From Microdochium bolleyi (Eukaryota > Ascomycota > Sordariomycetes > Xylariales > Microdochiaceae), in the NCBI GenBank assembly GCA_001566295.1, contig KQ964273.1, forward strand, positions 1-64,000: DNA of 64,000 nt, read 5' to 3'. Position numbers and translations under genes: made by a program. Shown piece after piece: positions 10,334-21,860 of the stretch. Position 1 is the stretch's first letter. Every line of letters starts with the position of its first letter. The notes below the pieces were generated by a model, which saw only the letters and a list, made by a program, of their open reading frames with translations, ran no database searches and was not told where the DNA came from.

Positions 10334-12821
10334 TTAGGACTGCTGCAGAGTCCGACAAGCCCCCACGAACTCGTGCAGTTCCGCCATGCTCGCGCAGCCG
10401 ACATTGCGGAAGTACGGCAGCTCCGTGAAGCGGCGCTCGTGCCAGATCCGCGGATCGAGCTGGCACGCCGCGAGCCAGGCCAGACCGACTGCGTGCCGGT
10501 GCAGGCCACGCAATGGAGGTCGCGACTGCTGTGCTGGCCCATGGTTCGGATATGGGACGTCCTGCTGCGCTGGAGAAGACTGGCAGGAGATCTGCGAATG
10601 GCTGACCACCCTAGGGTCGCGTGGTGAGGGAGGTGAGACCGTGGTGCTCATCGGTCTTGTAGCGGAGATGTTGCTGGGCATCTGAAGCGAAGATGCGCTC
10701 GTCGGTGCCATGCTTGCGTGTGTGTTGTGAGATGGCTCGATGCTGTCCCATAGCTTGCGCCACCTCGCTATCGCCCTGCGAAGGGACGGCGCGGTCTGCA
10801 GGAGTGTCGAGCTGAGACGAGCTGAGATTATGACGGACTGTAGGCCTAGCAAATCAATCAACAAGATATTCATGAAGCCAAGATCTTGGATAAACCAGGG
10901 GTCAAAGCAGGAAACATACCAATGATCGCAATGATCAGATCAACTCTGCTAATCTTGGTTGAGAAGCCATCAGACACCGATCGCCAATGCGCCTCCGAAC
11001 TCATGAGCAGCTCGATAGCATGTCCGATCGACCTTGGCAACGCCGCTGTTGTCCAACTAGGCAGCGATGTAGACTGCAGTTTGGAGGGAAGCGCGTGACT
11101 CCTCGACTCGTTCCGGCTTTTGGTGGCCTGCAGCAAACTTTTGAATTCGCTCGCGTTACGAGCTTGCCACAGTTCAAGAGGAGCAGGCAGATCAGCTTGG
11201 AGTTCCGAGGCGCCGACGCTTGGCTGCGCATTGAGACAGCCAGCCTGAAGCCAAGCATTCATGGCGGTCCAGTTGGCGATACTGGCGGGCCACATGTCAG
11301 CGATCACGTTGAGATCTTGATTAGAGAGTGTGGGGGTCCGAAGGTCACAAGAGAGAGATAGTTGCCTTGACAAAACGCACCGTATGCACGACTCCTCGTA
11401 GATGAACGTCTTCCAATCCGTCTCTACACCCAACGGCACAGACCTACGAGTCTGCATCAGACCACACCCTCGAACCACCGTGCTCAACTGGAGTAGCCTC
11501 TCTGGTGGCAGCCCGGTCTGAAGATACTCGACATCGGCATCGTTCACTGTCGCCATCGCGCTGTTTGCAATGAGTGCGGCGGCGATTGTGTCCACGACGC
11601 TGCGTGGTAGAGGAGCTGGCGGTGATGCGTCAGCCCTACTGATGATCAGCTTATATATCAGACTTTGCATCTGGCAGAATATGAAGTCGACACTCAGCCT
11701 CATCTGCTTCCGTGCGGCGAGGACGTAGTCGTGCGGCGCGCAGCGCAGGGAGCCGCTCATCATGACGGCGAGGATGAGCTCCGGGCACGAGTCCTCGAAA
11801 CTGAAGCTCGCCTCGTGCGTGACGGGGAAGTCGGGTACCGTGGTGCGGAAGTAGGTAGCCACGAGGGTCCGGACGTGGTTGGGCTTGAGGAGGATGTTGA
11901 CCGAGGTCTCGTCGAAAACGGACTTGCCAGCACCACTTGGACCACCGAAAGATGTCAAGCAAGTATGGGTAGATTTGCGATCAAATGCCTCACGGAGTCC
12001 TGACCTGATGCACTCCAGGTTGTGATCGAAGGCTGGAGTGCTCCTGTCGGACCTTGAGATTGGTATGTCCTTGTCAAAAAGTTCGTCGCCGTCAACAGAG
12101 TTGAACATGAACTCATCGCTGCCCAGAAAAAAGTCCGAGATGTAGTCCATCTGGTCGCTTGGTATATCCACCCCGGAGTGCGTGGTGCTGAAGTCGGGCT
12201 CCGGCTCTGCATCCATCTCCTCGTTGAAGACGGCCATCAGAGTGTCGGCAGAAGGATGTATCATGTCTAGAATGAATGTTATAGAAGCCTTGTTATCGGT
12301 CCCGATGTCTGGACTGGCACCTGACTGCGAGTGTTCTGGCGATGCCCTCAGTATGTCCTCAGCCGGCAGGCGGTCGTAGATGCAGGACAACTGGCGCTCT
12401 TTGCAGCGCTTGCAAGGGTGGTTAAGATCGCATGCCAGCTTGCTCTGGAAGCACAAGGTGCACGCTCTAGGCTTCTGGCCTCTCTTTGCTAAAGGGACAA
12501 TATTGTCCTTAGTGTCGGGTGGGCGGCACTGGCAAGCCACAGCATGCTTGCGGCAGACATCACTTCGTCCAGCGAGTTGATCTGCGAGTCAGGACCTTAC
12601 TGTCCAGCCAGAGAAGTGAGGTACGTACCGTCTAGCAAAAGACTTCTGGCAGTAAGGACAGGCAAACTGGCCGGAAGTGTGGTCTGTGCAAGGGTGAGCT
12701 TCCCTGCGCAGTGGTCTACCGATGAAAGGACTGGGGGGGAAGACTGACGAGTGGCCTCGTGGCGGCGGAGATGAGTGCTCCGCTGGTATGTCTTGCCGCA
12801 GACAGGGCACTCGAGTGCCAT
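10334..12821 (-). CDS. C2H2 plus Zn2Cys6 fungal-specific transcription factor
   Basis: Four exons, complement(10334..10845, 10920..12562, 12629..12683, 12749..12821), encode 760 residues. Finger 1 uses Cys5, Cys8, His21 and His25; finger 2 is C2HC (Cys33, Cys36, His49, Cys53). Introns fall inside or beside both fingers. A binuclear zinc cluster follows at Cys77, 80, 87, 93, 96 and 103 (C-x2-C-x6-C-x5-C-x2-C-x6-C). The rest carries a fungal-specific regulatory region (YFRTTVPDFPVTHE, LILAVMMSGSLRCAP) and ends with LDPRIWHERRFTELPYFRNVG. Such proteins are nuclear DNA-binding regulators; the target is unknown. Intron 1 uses a weaker GTCAGT donor, chosen because it restores the first finger. The last intron could instead use an earlier AG, but that would be only 35 nt. 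Confidence 0.88.
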
Positions 12822-13247
12822 CGCGGCAGGGTCAGTCGGCGCAGGCCAGTACAATAGCTGGATCTACGTCAGTCGGCATGGGCGGTGGACGATTAGCTGG
12901 GGGTGATGAGAGCTGACGAGGTGGGTTGTCGGGACCTCGCGCAGGTGGGTTTTGTCCGACGACGCAAAGCGCCACAAAACCCAGCCCTGCCAGTGGTTGC
13001 ACATGCTGTGATTGGCCAATCGTCATGGCAGGCAATGTTTGGCATCTTCGGCCAGTCGTGTCTGGGCTAGGGGTCAGAGAAGAGACGGTCCTGATGGCCA
13101 TCTCCCAGAATCAATGTCTCGTTAGCCATCTTCCTCTTCTCTTGATATATCCTTCTATTCTTCGGGTACATTCCAGACCGACCATCCGGCGCTATTTGCA
13201 CTCCGTCATACCAAAGAGACCGAAGCAGAAGCCATCAGGAGAACAAG
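12822..13247. promoter_or_regulatory. shared divergent promoter region
   Basis: 426 bp separate the start codons of the zinc-finger regulator (-) and the complex I subunit (+). No strong TATA element is seen. Both leaders must begin here, so it is a bidirectional promoter region. Confidence 0.6.
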
Positions 13248-14114
13248 ATGCTCAAGCCCAAGCTCTGCAACTTGCCAGGTACGTGTTGTGCCCAGCACAG
13301 TAATTCACAGCTACCTTCTCAGCGTTTTCATTCAGCTAATTCCACCACGCAGCACGCCACTTTGTCCGCTACAACAGCCTCATCGGGCGGGCCAAGACTC
13401 GGCAGTCAACCTCGACTTCACACAGCCAAACCAAATCTTTTACGCAGACAACACCTCCTCGCAAGCCAGAAGCCACTGCCCAGACACCGCCGCAGATTCC
13501 TCGTCCTGGAGCTTTGGCTCGGCGGCGAGAGATTCCACTTGGAGCACAAGACAACTCGCCTGCCGAATATGTGCTGTAAGGCCTTTCTTTCCGTCTCCCA
13601 CTCCATGCCCATCGAGACGTATCAGGCCAATAGCTGACCAGTTCCGCCTCTCGTTCCCCTTAGCACCACAATGGACAAACTTGCTGGCTGGGCACGCTCC
13701 GGCTCCGTCTGGCCGCTCACCTTCGCCCTGGCCTGCTGCGGCATCGAGATGATGCACGTCTCCATGCCGCGCTACGACAACGACAGGCTGGGCATCATCT
13801 TCCGCGCCTCGCCGCGCCAGGCCGACGTCATGATCGTCGCGGGCACCGTGACCAACAAAATGGGGCCCGCGCTCAGGCAGCTGTACGACCAGATGCCCGA
13901 CCCGAAATGGGTCATCTCGATGGGCAGCTGTGCCAACGGCGGCGGGTACTATCACTACAGCTACAGTGTTGTCCGCGGGGTGGACCGGATCGTGCCGGTT
14001 GACGTGTATATCCCTGGATGCCCGCCGACTGCGGAGGCGTTGCTGCAGGGGATACATGTGCTGCAGAGGAAGATCAAGGGCGAGAGGAAGGCGAGGATGT
14101 GGTATCGCAAGTGA
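13248..14114 (+). CDS. NADH:ubiquinone oxidoreductase PSST/20-kDa subunit (NDUFS7-type), mitochondrial
   Basis: Three exons, join(13248..13278, 13353..13575, 13664..14114), encode 234 residues. This subunit of respiratory complex I carries iron-sulfur cluster N2, the last electron carrier before ubiquinone. Its four ligands are visible: adjacent Cys109-Cys110 (ACCGIEMM), Cys174 (MGSC) and Cys204 (PGCPP), with exactly the family spacing (63 and 29 residues between). The N-terminus is basic and Ser/Thr-rich (MLKPKLCNLPARHFVRYNS), typical of a mitochondrial presequence, with a Pro/Gln-rich linker before the conserved core from about residue 82. Introns of 74 and 88 nt have GCTAAT- and GCTGAC-type branch points. 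It is nuclear encoded, as in other fungi. Confidence 0.97.
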
Positions 14115-14736
14115 AGCCGGATGCATTGTGTCCAATGGTTCTAAGGCGGATGAAAGATAGGCTGTCGCGGCTGGCGTATACTAGGGAGGAGAGCAGGGAA
14201 GAGCACACCTCGATTAGATCGCGAAGCAAACGGCGTCTGTTCTAAGGAACATGACGCACTCATTTGCTTCCATCGTAGGCTCAATGATTCATTGTGCCAG
14301 ATCGTTTACCCCAATATCAGATAGGCCTGGACAGGAGTACGGACTCTACCTCAAGTCGGAAAGGCAAGAGGCAACAATACTGTTCTAGCACACCTGATGC
14401 TGCCGGGAGATATCCTCCATCTCGGAGACAGGGCTCTAGATAAGGCGGGAGAATATGCGATCAGCATAGGCTACTGCCATTCCGTCAGGCCCGATTGTGT
14501 AATCCATCGCCACCTTCAACCCCGCAGGTCACCAGATCGTTGCTCCACGGCGGCTATCTGACCCTGGTAACGTCAGCAGAAGCGACCCAAAGCGGGAGGT
14601 CGACCTCTTGCATGGCTGCACAAGCCAGGGGATGCATCTGACCGCCAAGAAGAATGCGATATCCATCCTATCGGATTGGGATCCTCAAGCATGGCGCCCC
14701 TGTTTGTGCCTCAGGACCGACGAGTGACACAGACAT
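14115..14736. other. intergenic, PSST 3' flank and esterase promoter
   Basis: No gene seen. It ends at the TATA box of the esterase. Confidence 0.4.
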
Positions 14737-14745
14737 TATATAAAT
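14737..14745 (+). promoter_or_regulatory. TATA box of the carboxylesterase
   Basis: TATATAAAT lies 86 nt upstream of the ATG at 14831, a good match in sequence and spacing for a fungal core promoter. Confidence 0.65.
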
Positions 14746-14830
14746 CACACTGCCCACTGTCAAGTTATGGCTTGCCATTCTTTGGCGCACAGAAGCATCG
14801 CACAGCACTAACGTCCCCCTGGCTTGCAAT

Positions 14831-16795
14831 ATGCGCCTTACCACTGCCCTCCCGTTTGGGGTGCTGCTGCTCCTCCACAGTGGCGCTCACGGCAGCGGCG
14901 GCGCCTACACCATCTCCGCTCCACCGACAGTCGTCGACGAGCGGCTCGGGGTCACCTACATGGGCTTCACGCGCAACGGCCTCGACGTGTTCCAGGGCAT
15001 CCGCTTCGGCCTCGACACGGGCGGCGAGCACCGCTTCCGACCCCCGCGGCCCGCCGTTGTGCCGCGGCCCGGGAGCGTCATCGACGCGCGCGAGCTGGGC
15101 GACGCTTGTCCGCAGGAGACCGGCCGCGTGCGGGGCCCGCTATCTCTGGGGAATATCACGCGTGTCTCGGAGGACTGCCTGAACCTCAACATTGTCCGGC
15201 CCGCGGCGGCGCTCAGCGAGGGAGCCATGTTTCCGGTCATGCTCTGGATATATGGCGGGGGTCTCTGGGTCGGCTACAACGGGGAACCGACGACGAGGGG
15301 CGATGGGGTCGTGCTGGAGTCGATTGAGAATGGGATGCCTGTGATTCACGTCACGATTAACTATCGACTTGGTGGTAAGGGCTTACAGCAGATTCCCGAG
15401 CCGAAGGTGCCTCGAGTGTGTTTATTGACCTGTTACCTGCGTAGTCTTTGGGTTTGCACAATCGGCCTCACTCAAGGCTGAGAAGTCAGAGAATGCTGGG
15501 CTGCGCGACCAGCGTCTTGCCATCGAGTGGTAATGCCGAAGGCGTTTATCATTGGACTTTTGAAAGGACGTTTCACTGATGATTCATAGGGTGCGGGACA
15601 ACATCGCAGCTTTCGGTGGTGACCCCGAGAACATCACAATCTATGGGCAGTCCTCAGGAGGTAAGAACAGCGAACATGTCCCGGAGAGGAAGCTCGGGGA
15701 ACTGACAAAACCCGTGACACAGGATTCTCCGTAACCGCCCAGATCCTCGCGTACGGCGGCACTAAGCCCGTGCCATTCCAGAAGGGCATCTGCGAGAGCC
15801 AGGCCATCGCCACGGGCATCACGGGCACGTACACCCGCGACGCGATGGAGGCCCTGGCGGCCTACGTTGGGTGCAACACCACCGCCCTCGACGATGCCGC
15901 TGCCATCACGTGTCTCCAGTCCATCGATACCCTCGCCCTCACCAAGGCGTCGCAGGTCACGTACTGCGCGACCTGTACCGACGACATCTGGCTGCCGACA
16001 GTCGACGGGGACTTCTGGCCCGACACCCCATCGGCGCTGCTCCACGAAGGTCGCTTCGCCCGGAACATCAGCGCCATCATCGGCTGGACGCAGGACGATA
16101 TGACGCTGTACACGTCCCCGTCCATCGCGTCCGCGGCGGGAACGTACGCCGCGATCCGCGTGAAGTACCCCTGGCTGAGCGAGGCGAACCTCGACACGCT
16201 CTTGGCCCTGTACCCGGTCGCCGAATTCCCCGCCAACAAGACCGCGAACCGCACGAGCGAGTCGTACCGCGCGGCCCGGATCTGGCGCGACGTGCTGATG
16301 GTCTGCCAGCCCATGCACCTCGCCGCGACGCTCGCGGCAGCGGCGTCCAGCGGCAGCGATGTGTACCTGTACAACTGGAACCAGACGGTCACGGGCCCGG
16401 CCCTCGCCGCGGTGCGCGGCCTGTACGGCGTCGGCGTGCCGCACACGGGCGAGTTCGCGTACACGTTTGGCAACATCTCCGTGTACGATGTCAACGGGTA
16501 CCCGTTCGATCCCGCGCCGGAGGATTTCGCGCTGCAGCACCGTGGCGCGCGGTCGTGGTCGACTTTCGCGACCACGGGGAAGCCGTATGTGAACGGGCGC
16601 AGCACGTTTATCGGATGGGACAAGGCATATCAGAACACGCGTGGCGGGCCGTTCGTCTGGGTGGCGGGCGGGCCGAACGAAGGGCTGTCGGCTATCGATG
16701 GGCCCGAGGCGATCCCGGAGATGGCGGAGCAGAAGTTGCGCGAGAGGTGCGCGTTCATCAACTCGCCCGAGATGATTGAGCAGCTGAGATACTAG
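14831..16795 (+). CDS. secreted type-B carboxylesterase/lipase
   Basis: Four exons, join(14831..15374, 15445..15529, 15590..15660, 15723..16795), with introns of 70, 60 and 62 nt, encode 590 residues. The alpha/beta-hydrolase fold hydrolyses carboxylic esters outside the cell. A signal peptide (MRLTTALPFGVLLLLHSGAHG) leads into family motifs: VFQGIRFG, EDCLNLNI, the oxyanion loop WIYGGGLWVG, VTINYRLGVFGF and the nucleophile elbow GQSSGG with Ser231. The base is probably His474 in GVPHTGEF; the acid is probably in WTQDD (about residue 359). Several NxT/S sequons fit a secreted glycoprotein. Substrate cannot be assigned between lipase, feruloyl-type and general esterase. Confidence 0.93.
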
Positions 16796-17143
16796 TTCCG
16801 ATGTTGAAACAGTGCAGCAGCGTGCAAGGAAGAGAACCTTGATCCTGTTCCATAACGAAAACGAAGTCGGCGTGACGTAAAGCTTCAGCATGATCAAAGA
16901 CTTCTAGCACCTGAATAAACTGCTTCTTGGTGTCGAGGTGGTCAACAAGGCTTCCTGCTAACCTCCTGGACAGGGGCAGCGAACACCGTGTCGCAAAAAG
17001 AAAGGTCACAGGTGACAATCCTCGACGCCCCGTGCAGTGTCTACAGAAGTCTGCTACATTCCAAGTCCGTTGTGTCAGTCTGGCCGACCTATGCTCATTA
17101 GGCAACGCATTGTCCGCGCCGACAGCGAAGCAATGAACATTGT
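16796..17143. other. convergent 3' flanks
   Basis: 348 bp between the esterase stop and the Nif3-like stop on the opposite strand; presumably the two 3'UTRs. Confidence 0.4.
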
Positions 17144-17692
17144 TCACTCGAGCAGACTGTCCAGGCTCTCTACTTTGAACAGCTGATACGACATCTCCGG
17201 ATGTGGAAGCACCCTGCCCAGAAACATACGATCACAAGTTAGCACCACCGTGGAGTTGCGCAATAATCAGGAGTTGCGCAATCATAAACGAACTTACGCG
17301 ACCAGTGCCTCGACCGCTTTCCTCGCGACGTCCTTGCCCACGCACGTCGTCTCGACGCGGTACCCGACATCCTGGCGCCGCGCAAAGGTGGGCGCCATCC
17401 CCCGCGGGCGGTACTTCTGGAACCCGTCCTTGTAGCACGCGACGGCCTCGGCATACTCGCCGTTGAGCGAGCGGCCCGCGCCGACGGCGAAGATGGCGTC
17501 TTCGCACTTCTTGACGTGTTCCTTAGGCGCGAAGAACACGAGGCGGTAGACGGTGGGCGGGGAGTACCCTGGCGGCGGCGGTGGTGGAGGGGCGGACGTG
17601 GACTGGCCTTTACCGCGCGGGTCAGGGGCTGGGCCGGGTCCCAAGGGGCCGGAGCTGGAGCCGCTGGGTTGCATGAACGGGTTGTGTGACAT
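17144..17692 (-). CDS. Nif3/NGG1-interacting-factor-like small protein
   Basis: Two exons, complement(17144..17213, 17298..17692), with an 84-nt intron (GTAAGT, GCTAAC branch, GGGCAG), encode 154 residues. After a Pro/Gly-rich N-terminus comes a compact domain beginning YRLVFFAPKEHVKKCEDAIFAVGAG and ending in the second exon with LPHPEMSYQLFKVESL. That layout matches the stand-alone fungal version of the Nif3-linked dimeric ferredoxin-like domain. Function in fungi is not well defined; it is probably cytosolic. The first exon alone would end at the donor site, and the short second exon restores the conserved HPxxxxxY-type end. Confidence 0.78.
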
Positions 17693-18017
17693 TGTGTGAG
17701 GTGTACGGTAATGGTGGGAGAGGGCCTTGGATGAATCGTGGTCTGCAGCAACGGAACAGTATATATCGAGAATCTATTAATAACGCCAGTCTCATCCAGT
17801 GGCTGTGCTGAGGTGGGCTGTGCTTATGCCTGGCAGCGCGTGCAGATTGGCAGAGCAAGTTCGACCCGCAATGGTGAAGACCTGTCGAGCATGGAGACAA
17901 GAGAAGAAAAGGCCGAATGGAGACCATCATGATCACAACCTGCATTTGCGTCACCAGACCCTCTGTCTTGTGCCCTTTGTACATAAGTGACATGCCGAGA
18001 GCGGAAGCACAACGCCT
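17693..18017. other. intergenic, Nif3-like promoter and rhodopsin-domain 3' flank
   Basis: A TATATA-like element on the minus strand near 17760-17765 may serve the Nif3-like gene. Nothing else seen. Confidence 0.35.
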
Positions 18018-19572
18018 TCAGTTCCTTGACCCATACTCGACAACAACTGTCCGGGTGGTGAGGATCGCCTTGTCACTCCCATCATCGGCCCCAGCATCCT
18101 TCCTCCCTGGCTGCACCGCAACAATATCAGCCGTCACCCGCCTGCTCTTGTCCCCCATGACCCCGAGCTCCACGTCGTCGTCCGTGTCCTGCTTGTCGCG
18201 CCCGCCGCCGAAGCGGTTGTACTCGCCAGGCCGGCTGAGCTGCGACTTCTTGCCGTACCCGTGGCTCTTCCTGCTGTACGCTCCACCGCCGCCGCTGTGT
18301 CCGTAAGGGGCGCTGGTCCCATAGCCGTAGCTGCCGACGAGCTTGGGCGCAAAGTGCTTGAAGAACTTGCGCAGCGTGGGCATTGAGCCGCAGATTATAA
18401 AGAGGTTCGCCTCGACAAAGGACCAGATGTTGGGCGGCGCGGCCTCGTAGGTAACGTCGGTTTGTTTGAGTAGTGCGGGCAGTAGAGCTAGGCGGATGGC
18501 CGAAGTCATGATCGTACTTTTCATCCAGAAAAAGCAGAGGTTAGCAAGAGGCGCTCGTTTGAATCTGATGGAATGGGTGAAGGGGACCGCGAGGAAGCAT
18601 ACATAGAGCCGACCCCGAAGATGACCAATGCACCAATCTTCTGCCTCCGACCCATCTGCAGACCCAGCACCATAGGAATCGGCAGCAGAAAGATGAGGAC
18701 GTCCGTGGCGATATTCTGTACCGCTGTCGCCATGTACAGAACTCCTACGTCGACACAGGTACCGGTCGTAAGCACGTCCCACGAGGCGCGGGCGGGCGTG
18801 CAGTGGTAGAAGAGCAGCGTTGTGATCACGAACGTGAGGGTGGAAACGATGCCTATCGACGTCCACACGGCCACACGGAACCACCGCTCCGGCGAGAGCT
18901 GCAGGTAAAATGCCAATAGCGAGAGCTTGGCAAGGCCGCCACACATCATGAAGATGCCGCCAGCGGCGTATGCGAGCTGCCAAACCGTGAGAAAGTCAGT
19001 CAAAGCCACGCTGCGGGGACAGAAGCGAAGCAACCCACTGTCATTGCATAGACGAATCTCGTCAGAGGCATCTCAAAGATGTGGACGCCAAGGCCGCCAA
19101 TGTGGAATGAGTCTGCGCATGATGTCAGAACAATGGTGCCCAAATTTGGAGGAGCGCATGAAGGAAGGCCTACGGGTCAAGAGGGCTTGCGTTGTCATGG
19201 ACATCAACTGTGATGTGTTGGTCAGTTCTCCCCGATGCGAGACATACGTAAATGCGCTGCGAGCTTACCCAGGCAGCCACCATAAAGCCTGACAGGCAGT
19301 GAATTAGCACAAAGATCAGCGTTTGGCTTATCGCTTCTGGACCTACCATCATCGACACCGAGTCCTTTCGAGAGCACCATCTTCGTGTACAGCCTCTGCG
19401 CCAGGGCTACGGTCGCCAACGTACCCATGGTCGCGAACACGACATAGTGCTCGGTTGCAAACCTCTGCGGCGGATCGGCAAAGTTGACGACATATCCAGG
19501 CGGTGCCAGAGCTAAGACCACGACCCCGTCCACGATGAAGGGCGGCCCGGCCGTCGAGTTTCCCGCAGACAT
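18018..19572 (-). CDS. integral membrane protein with fungal rhodopsin-like domain (PTH11/GPCR-like fold)
   Basis: Six exons encode 408 residues: complement(18018..18516, 18603..18976, 19039..19112, 19174..19207, 19269..19288, 19347..19572). The introns are 58-86 nt. Two exons are tiny (20 and 34 nt), and both are needed to keep phase from VDDGFMVAAW to HIGGLGVHIFEM. About seven hydrophobic helices follow, including LAKLSLLAFYLQL, a cysteine-containing loop before DVLTTGTCVDVGVLYMA and FLLPIPMVLGLQMG. The hydrophilic C-terminal tail has a GYGTSAPYGHSGGGG stretch and ends NRFGGGRDKQ to GSRN. Proteins of this type sit in the plasma membrane; some are receptors, most are uncharacterised. No retinal-binding lysine is claimed. 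Confidence 0.88.
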
Positions 19573-21860
19573 GTCGGGCTAGTATGATGGGAGGCGCTGA
19601 TCACTTTGTTTGTTTCGGGGACCTTGTCGAGCTGATCATCGCCCGGCGCGGCAACGGTATCGTGGGGAAGAGTGGATTGTGAGATAGGGCTGGGCCTAGG
19701 CCTGGGGGATTTCGAAGGTTTATGAAGCACGAAGGCTAGTGCCTCCGGCCTTGCTCCCAGTTCGTCAGTACGAAAAAGAATTTGAGTTGCTGCAGCACAG
19801 GGAGACGTGCAGTGTCGTACTGCATGCTCCCAGCTGCAGAATTCGACCCAATACCAAACGGCTGGAACCTTTGGTCGAGGCATCTGGCCACGCTCTGCAG
19901 CGGGTAATGTTGCAGCCCGGTAATAATTAATCAAGGCTACACGTATTCCCAGAGGGGGAATCTACTTAAGCTTTTTCAGGGATGAAACCGTCACAGAGAG
20001 CCGTCCATGCCAGTTTATGCCTGTCCCGCCGTTACTCAGGGGCTGGAGGATTTTCTCGTAGGATCGCTAAATGTTGCCCATTGATGCAACACTGTTCCAA
20101 TAATCCTTCGAGCCAGTCCGGGTGAGATTATGCCAGTCAGGATTGTGCTACCACTCCATGCGGCCAGCATGCCTATCTAGATATGTAGGCATAACCATTT
20201 GAGCAGAATAACATCACGCTTCGAGAGCATAAACCTGTCTTCTGCGAAGTTAAAACTTGAGTCTATCCAGTCAGCCAGTCAGATTGCTCTAAGAGTCCAT
20301 ACGAACTGAGCAGAATTGTGCCAGATTCCAGGAGTCTACACAAATAAGATTTGAAAGCGGAGTGATAAACTTTACGAGGGGATGGCCAACGGTGCAGGGT
20401 CGTAATGGAACCTTTCCATTCATCTTAAGAAACCCCCTTGTCATGCACTGGAATCGACCAAGGTCTTGGCTGCCGCAAAGCGAGATCCCATCCGGCACGG
20501 GCCAGACTTTACACAATATGTGGGACAGTGGCCCATTAAGGCTTTAGTTCCTTTGCGAGCACAGAAAAGGGTTCTGATCCCTGTGCAACATTGTCGGAGC
20601 GACGAGAACCATGATCTATGTTGCAATGCCGAAAACAGCACCCAAGCACCTCATCGAAAGCGTTGACATAGTCGCACGATCATTGATCGACGCAAGAGGC
20701 AGTTCCGCGATTTCATGCACAATTCTGGTTGTAAGTCCAAGAGAAGTGCGTGATGATGTTTTGCAGCGAGTCTGCACTCAAAGATTGTGCCGCATGCCAG
20801 AGGTCACGCGGCCACGAATTCCCGCAGGTGGCGCAACCCTGCGAGGCGTTTTCTGTTGGTTGACAGGGATTTGCACAGGCATTCTCGACGAGCCCTGAAC
20901 CCGGCATGGGGCACCAAAAGTTCTGCAAGAAGCCCTTGTACGTACGTGCGAGAATTTGTCTACATGGGGTAAATTCCAGTTTGCCTGGGCTGTCAGTGAA
21001 AGTGGCAGCCGGCCGTAGCTCCGTTCATGATGGGGTCCACCGGGTACCCATCCTCCGTACGAGATCAAAACAGGGAGAGAAACCCCAGGGGCGTGTTGGG
21101 GGCCAGGATGATACCCCAGTATAACCCGCGGATGAACGGGAGACAGGGATTATTAAGCATGTCTGGAGTTTAATACGTATGGGTTGTGGCGGAGACGGCC
21201 TCGACAGCCAACCAAGATGGCACAAATCAGTCAACAACCCAGCCGGGCGTCCTCGCCTGTCCAGGAACCCAGCTAGGTTTGCAAGCTGGGTGCGACCCCT
21301 GGAGCATGTCCCTGTGACAGACCGCTGAATCACGGCCACACTGGTCGAGCCTGGCACAAGTCCGACGGAGCCGGCACGTACTCCGGACTGCATAACATTG
21401 GCAAAGGACTGTGCGTCCGAGCTGCAGGCCCTTTCTGGATGAAGTTTTCGCTGGAAATGAGAGGTCATGAGCTATGGAAGGCAAATGTTGCGATGCCCTG
21501 TTCAGATGGGCTGGCCCAGTCCACTCGGGTTCCTACACGGTTACATTGCTACGGGGCACTGGGCCAGCCTCGCTTCACGCTATCGGTCATGCATGAGGAA
21601 AAGAAGCCGTCGGGAACTCACAAGGGTCATATGGCCGAATGGCCGGCCGGCCAAGTTCGTGGTGGGAGATAGGCGTTCCTGCGTGCACGCATATATTAAC
21701 TTCCCATGGGATCGTCATGTTGCATTTCCTAGTGCATGTCTTGATCCTCACATCTCACCTCGTGGCATCTGTCTTGTACCCTGGACGACCTGTGTCGCCT
21801 TCCGCTCTTTTCTCGCTACGGCCGTTCACTCTGTGACGCCAGCCCACACTCATTTTCAAC
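19573..21860. other. intergenic, divergent promoters of rhodopsin-domain and FAD-oxidase genes
   Basis: 2.3 kb without a recognisable gene. A TATATTAA element near 21690 lies about 170 nt before the FAD oxidoreductase ATG. Other short ORFs look random. Confidence 0.4.
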
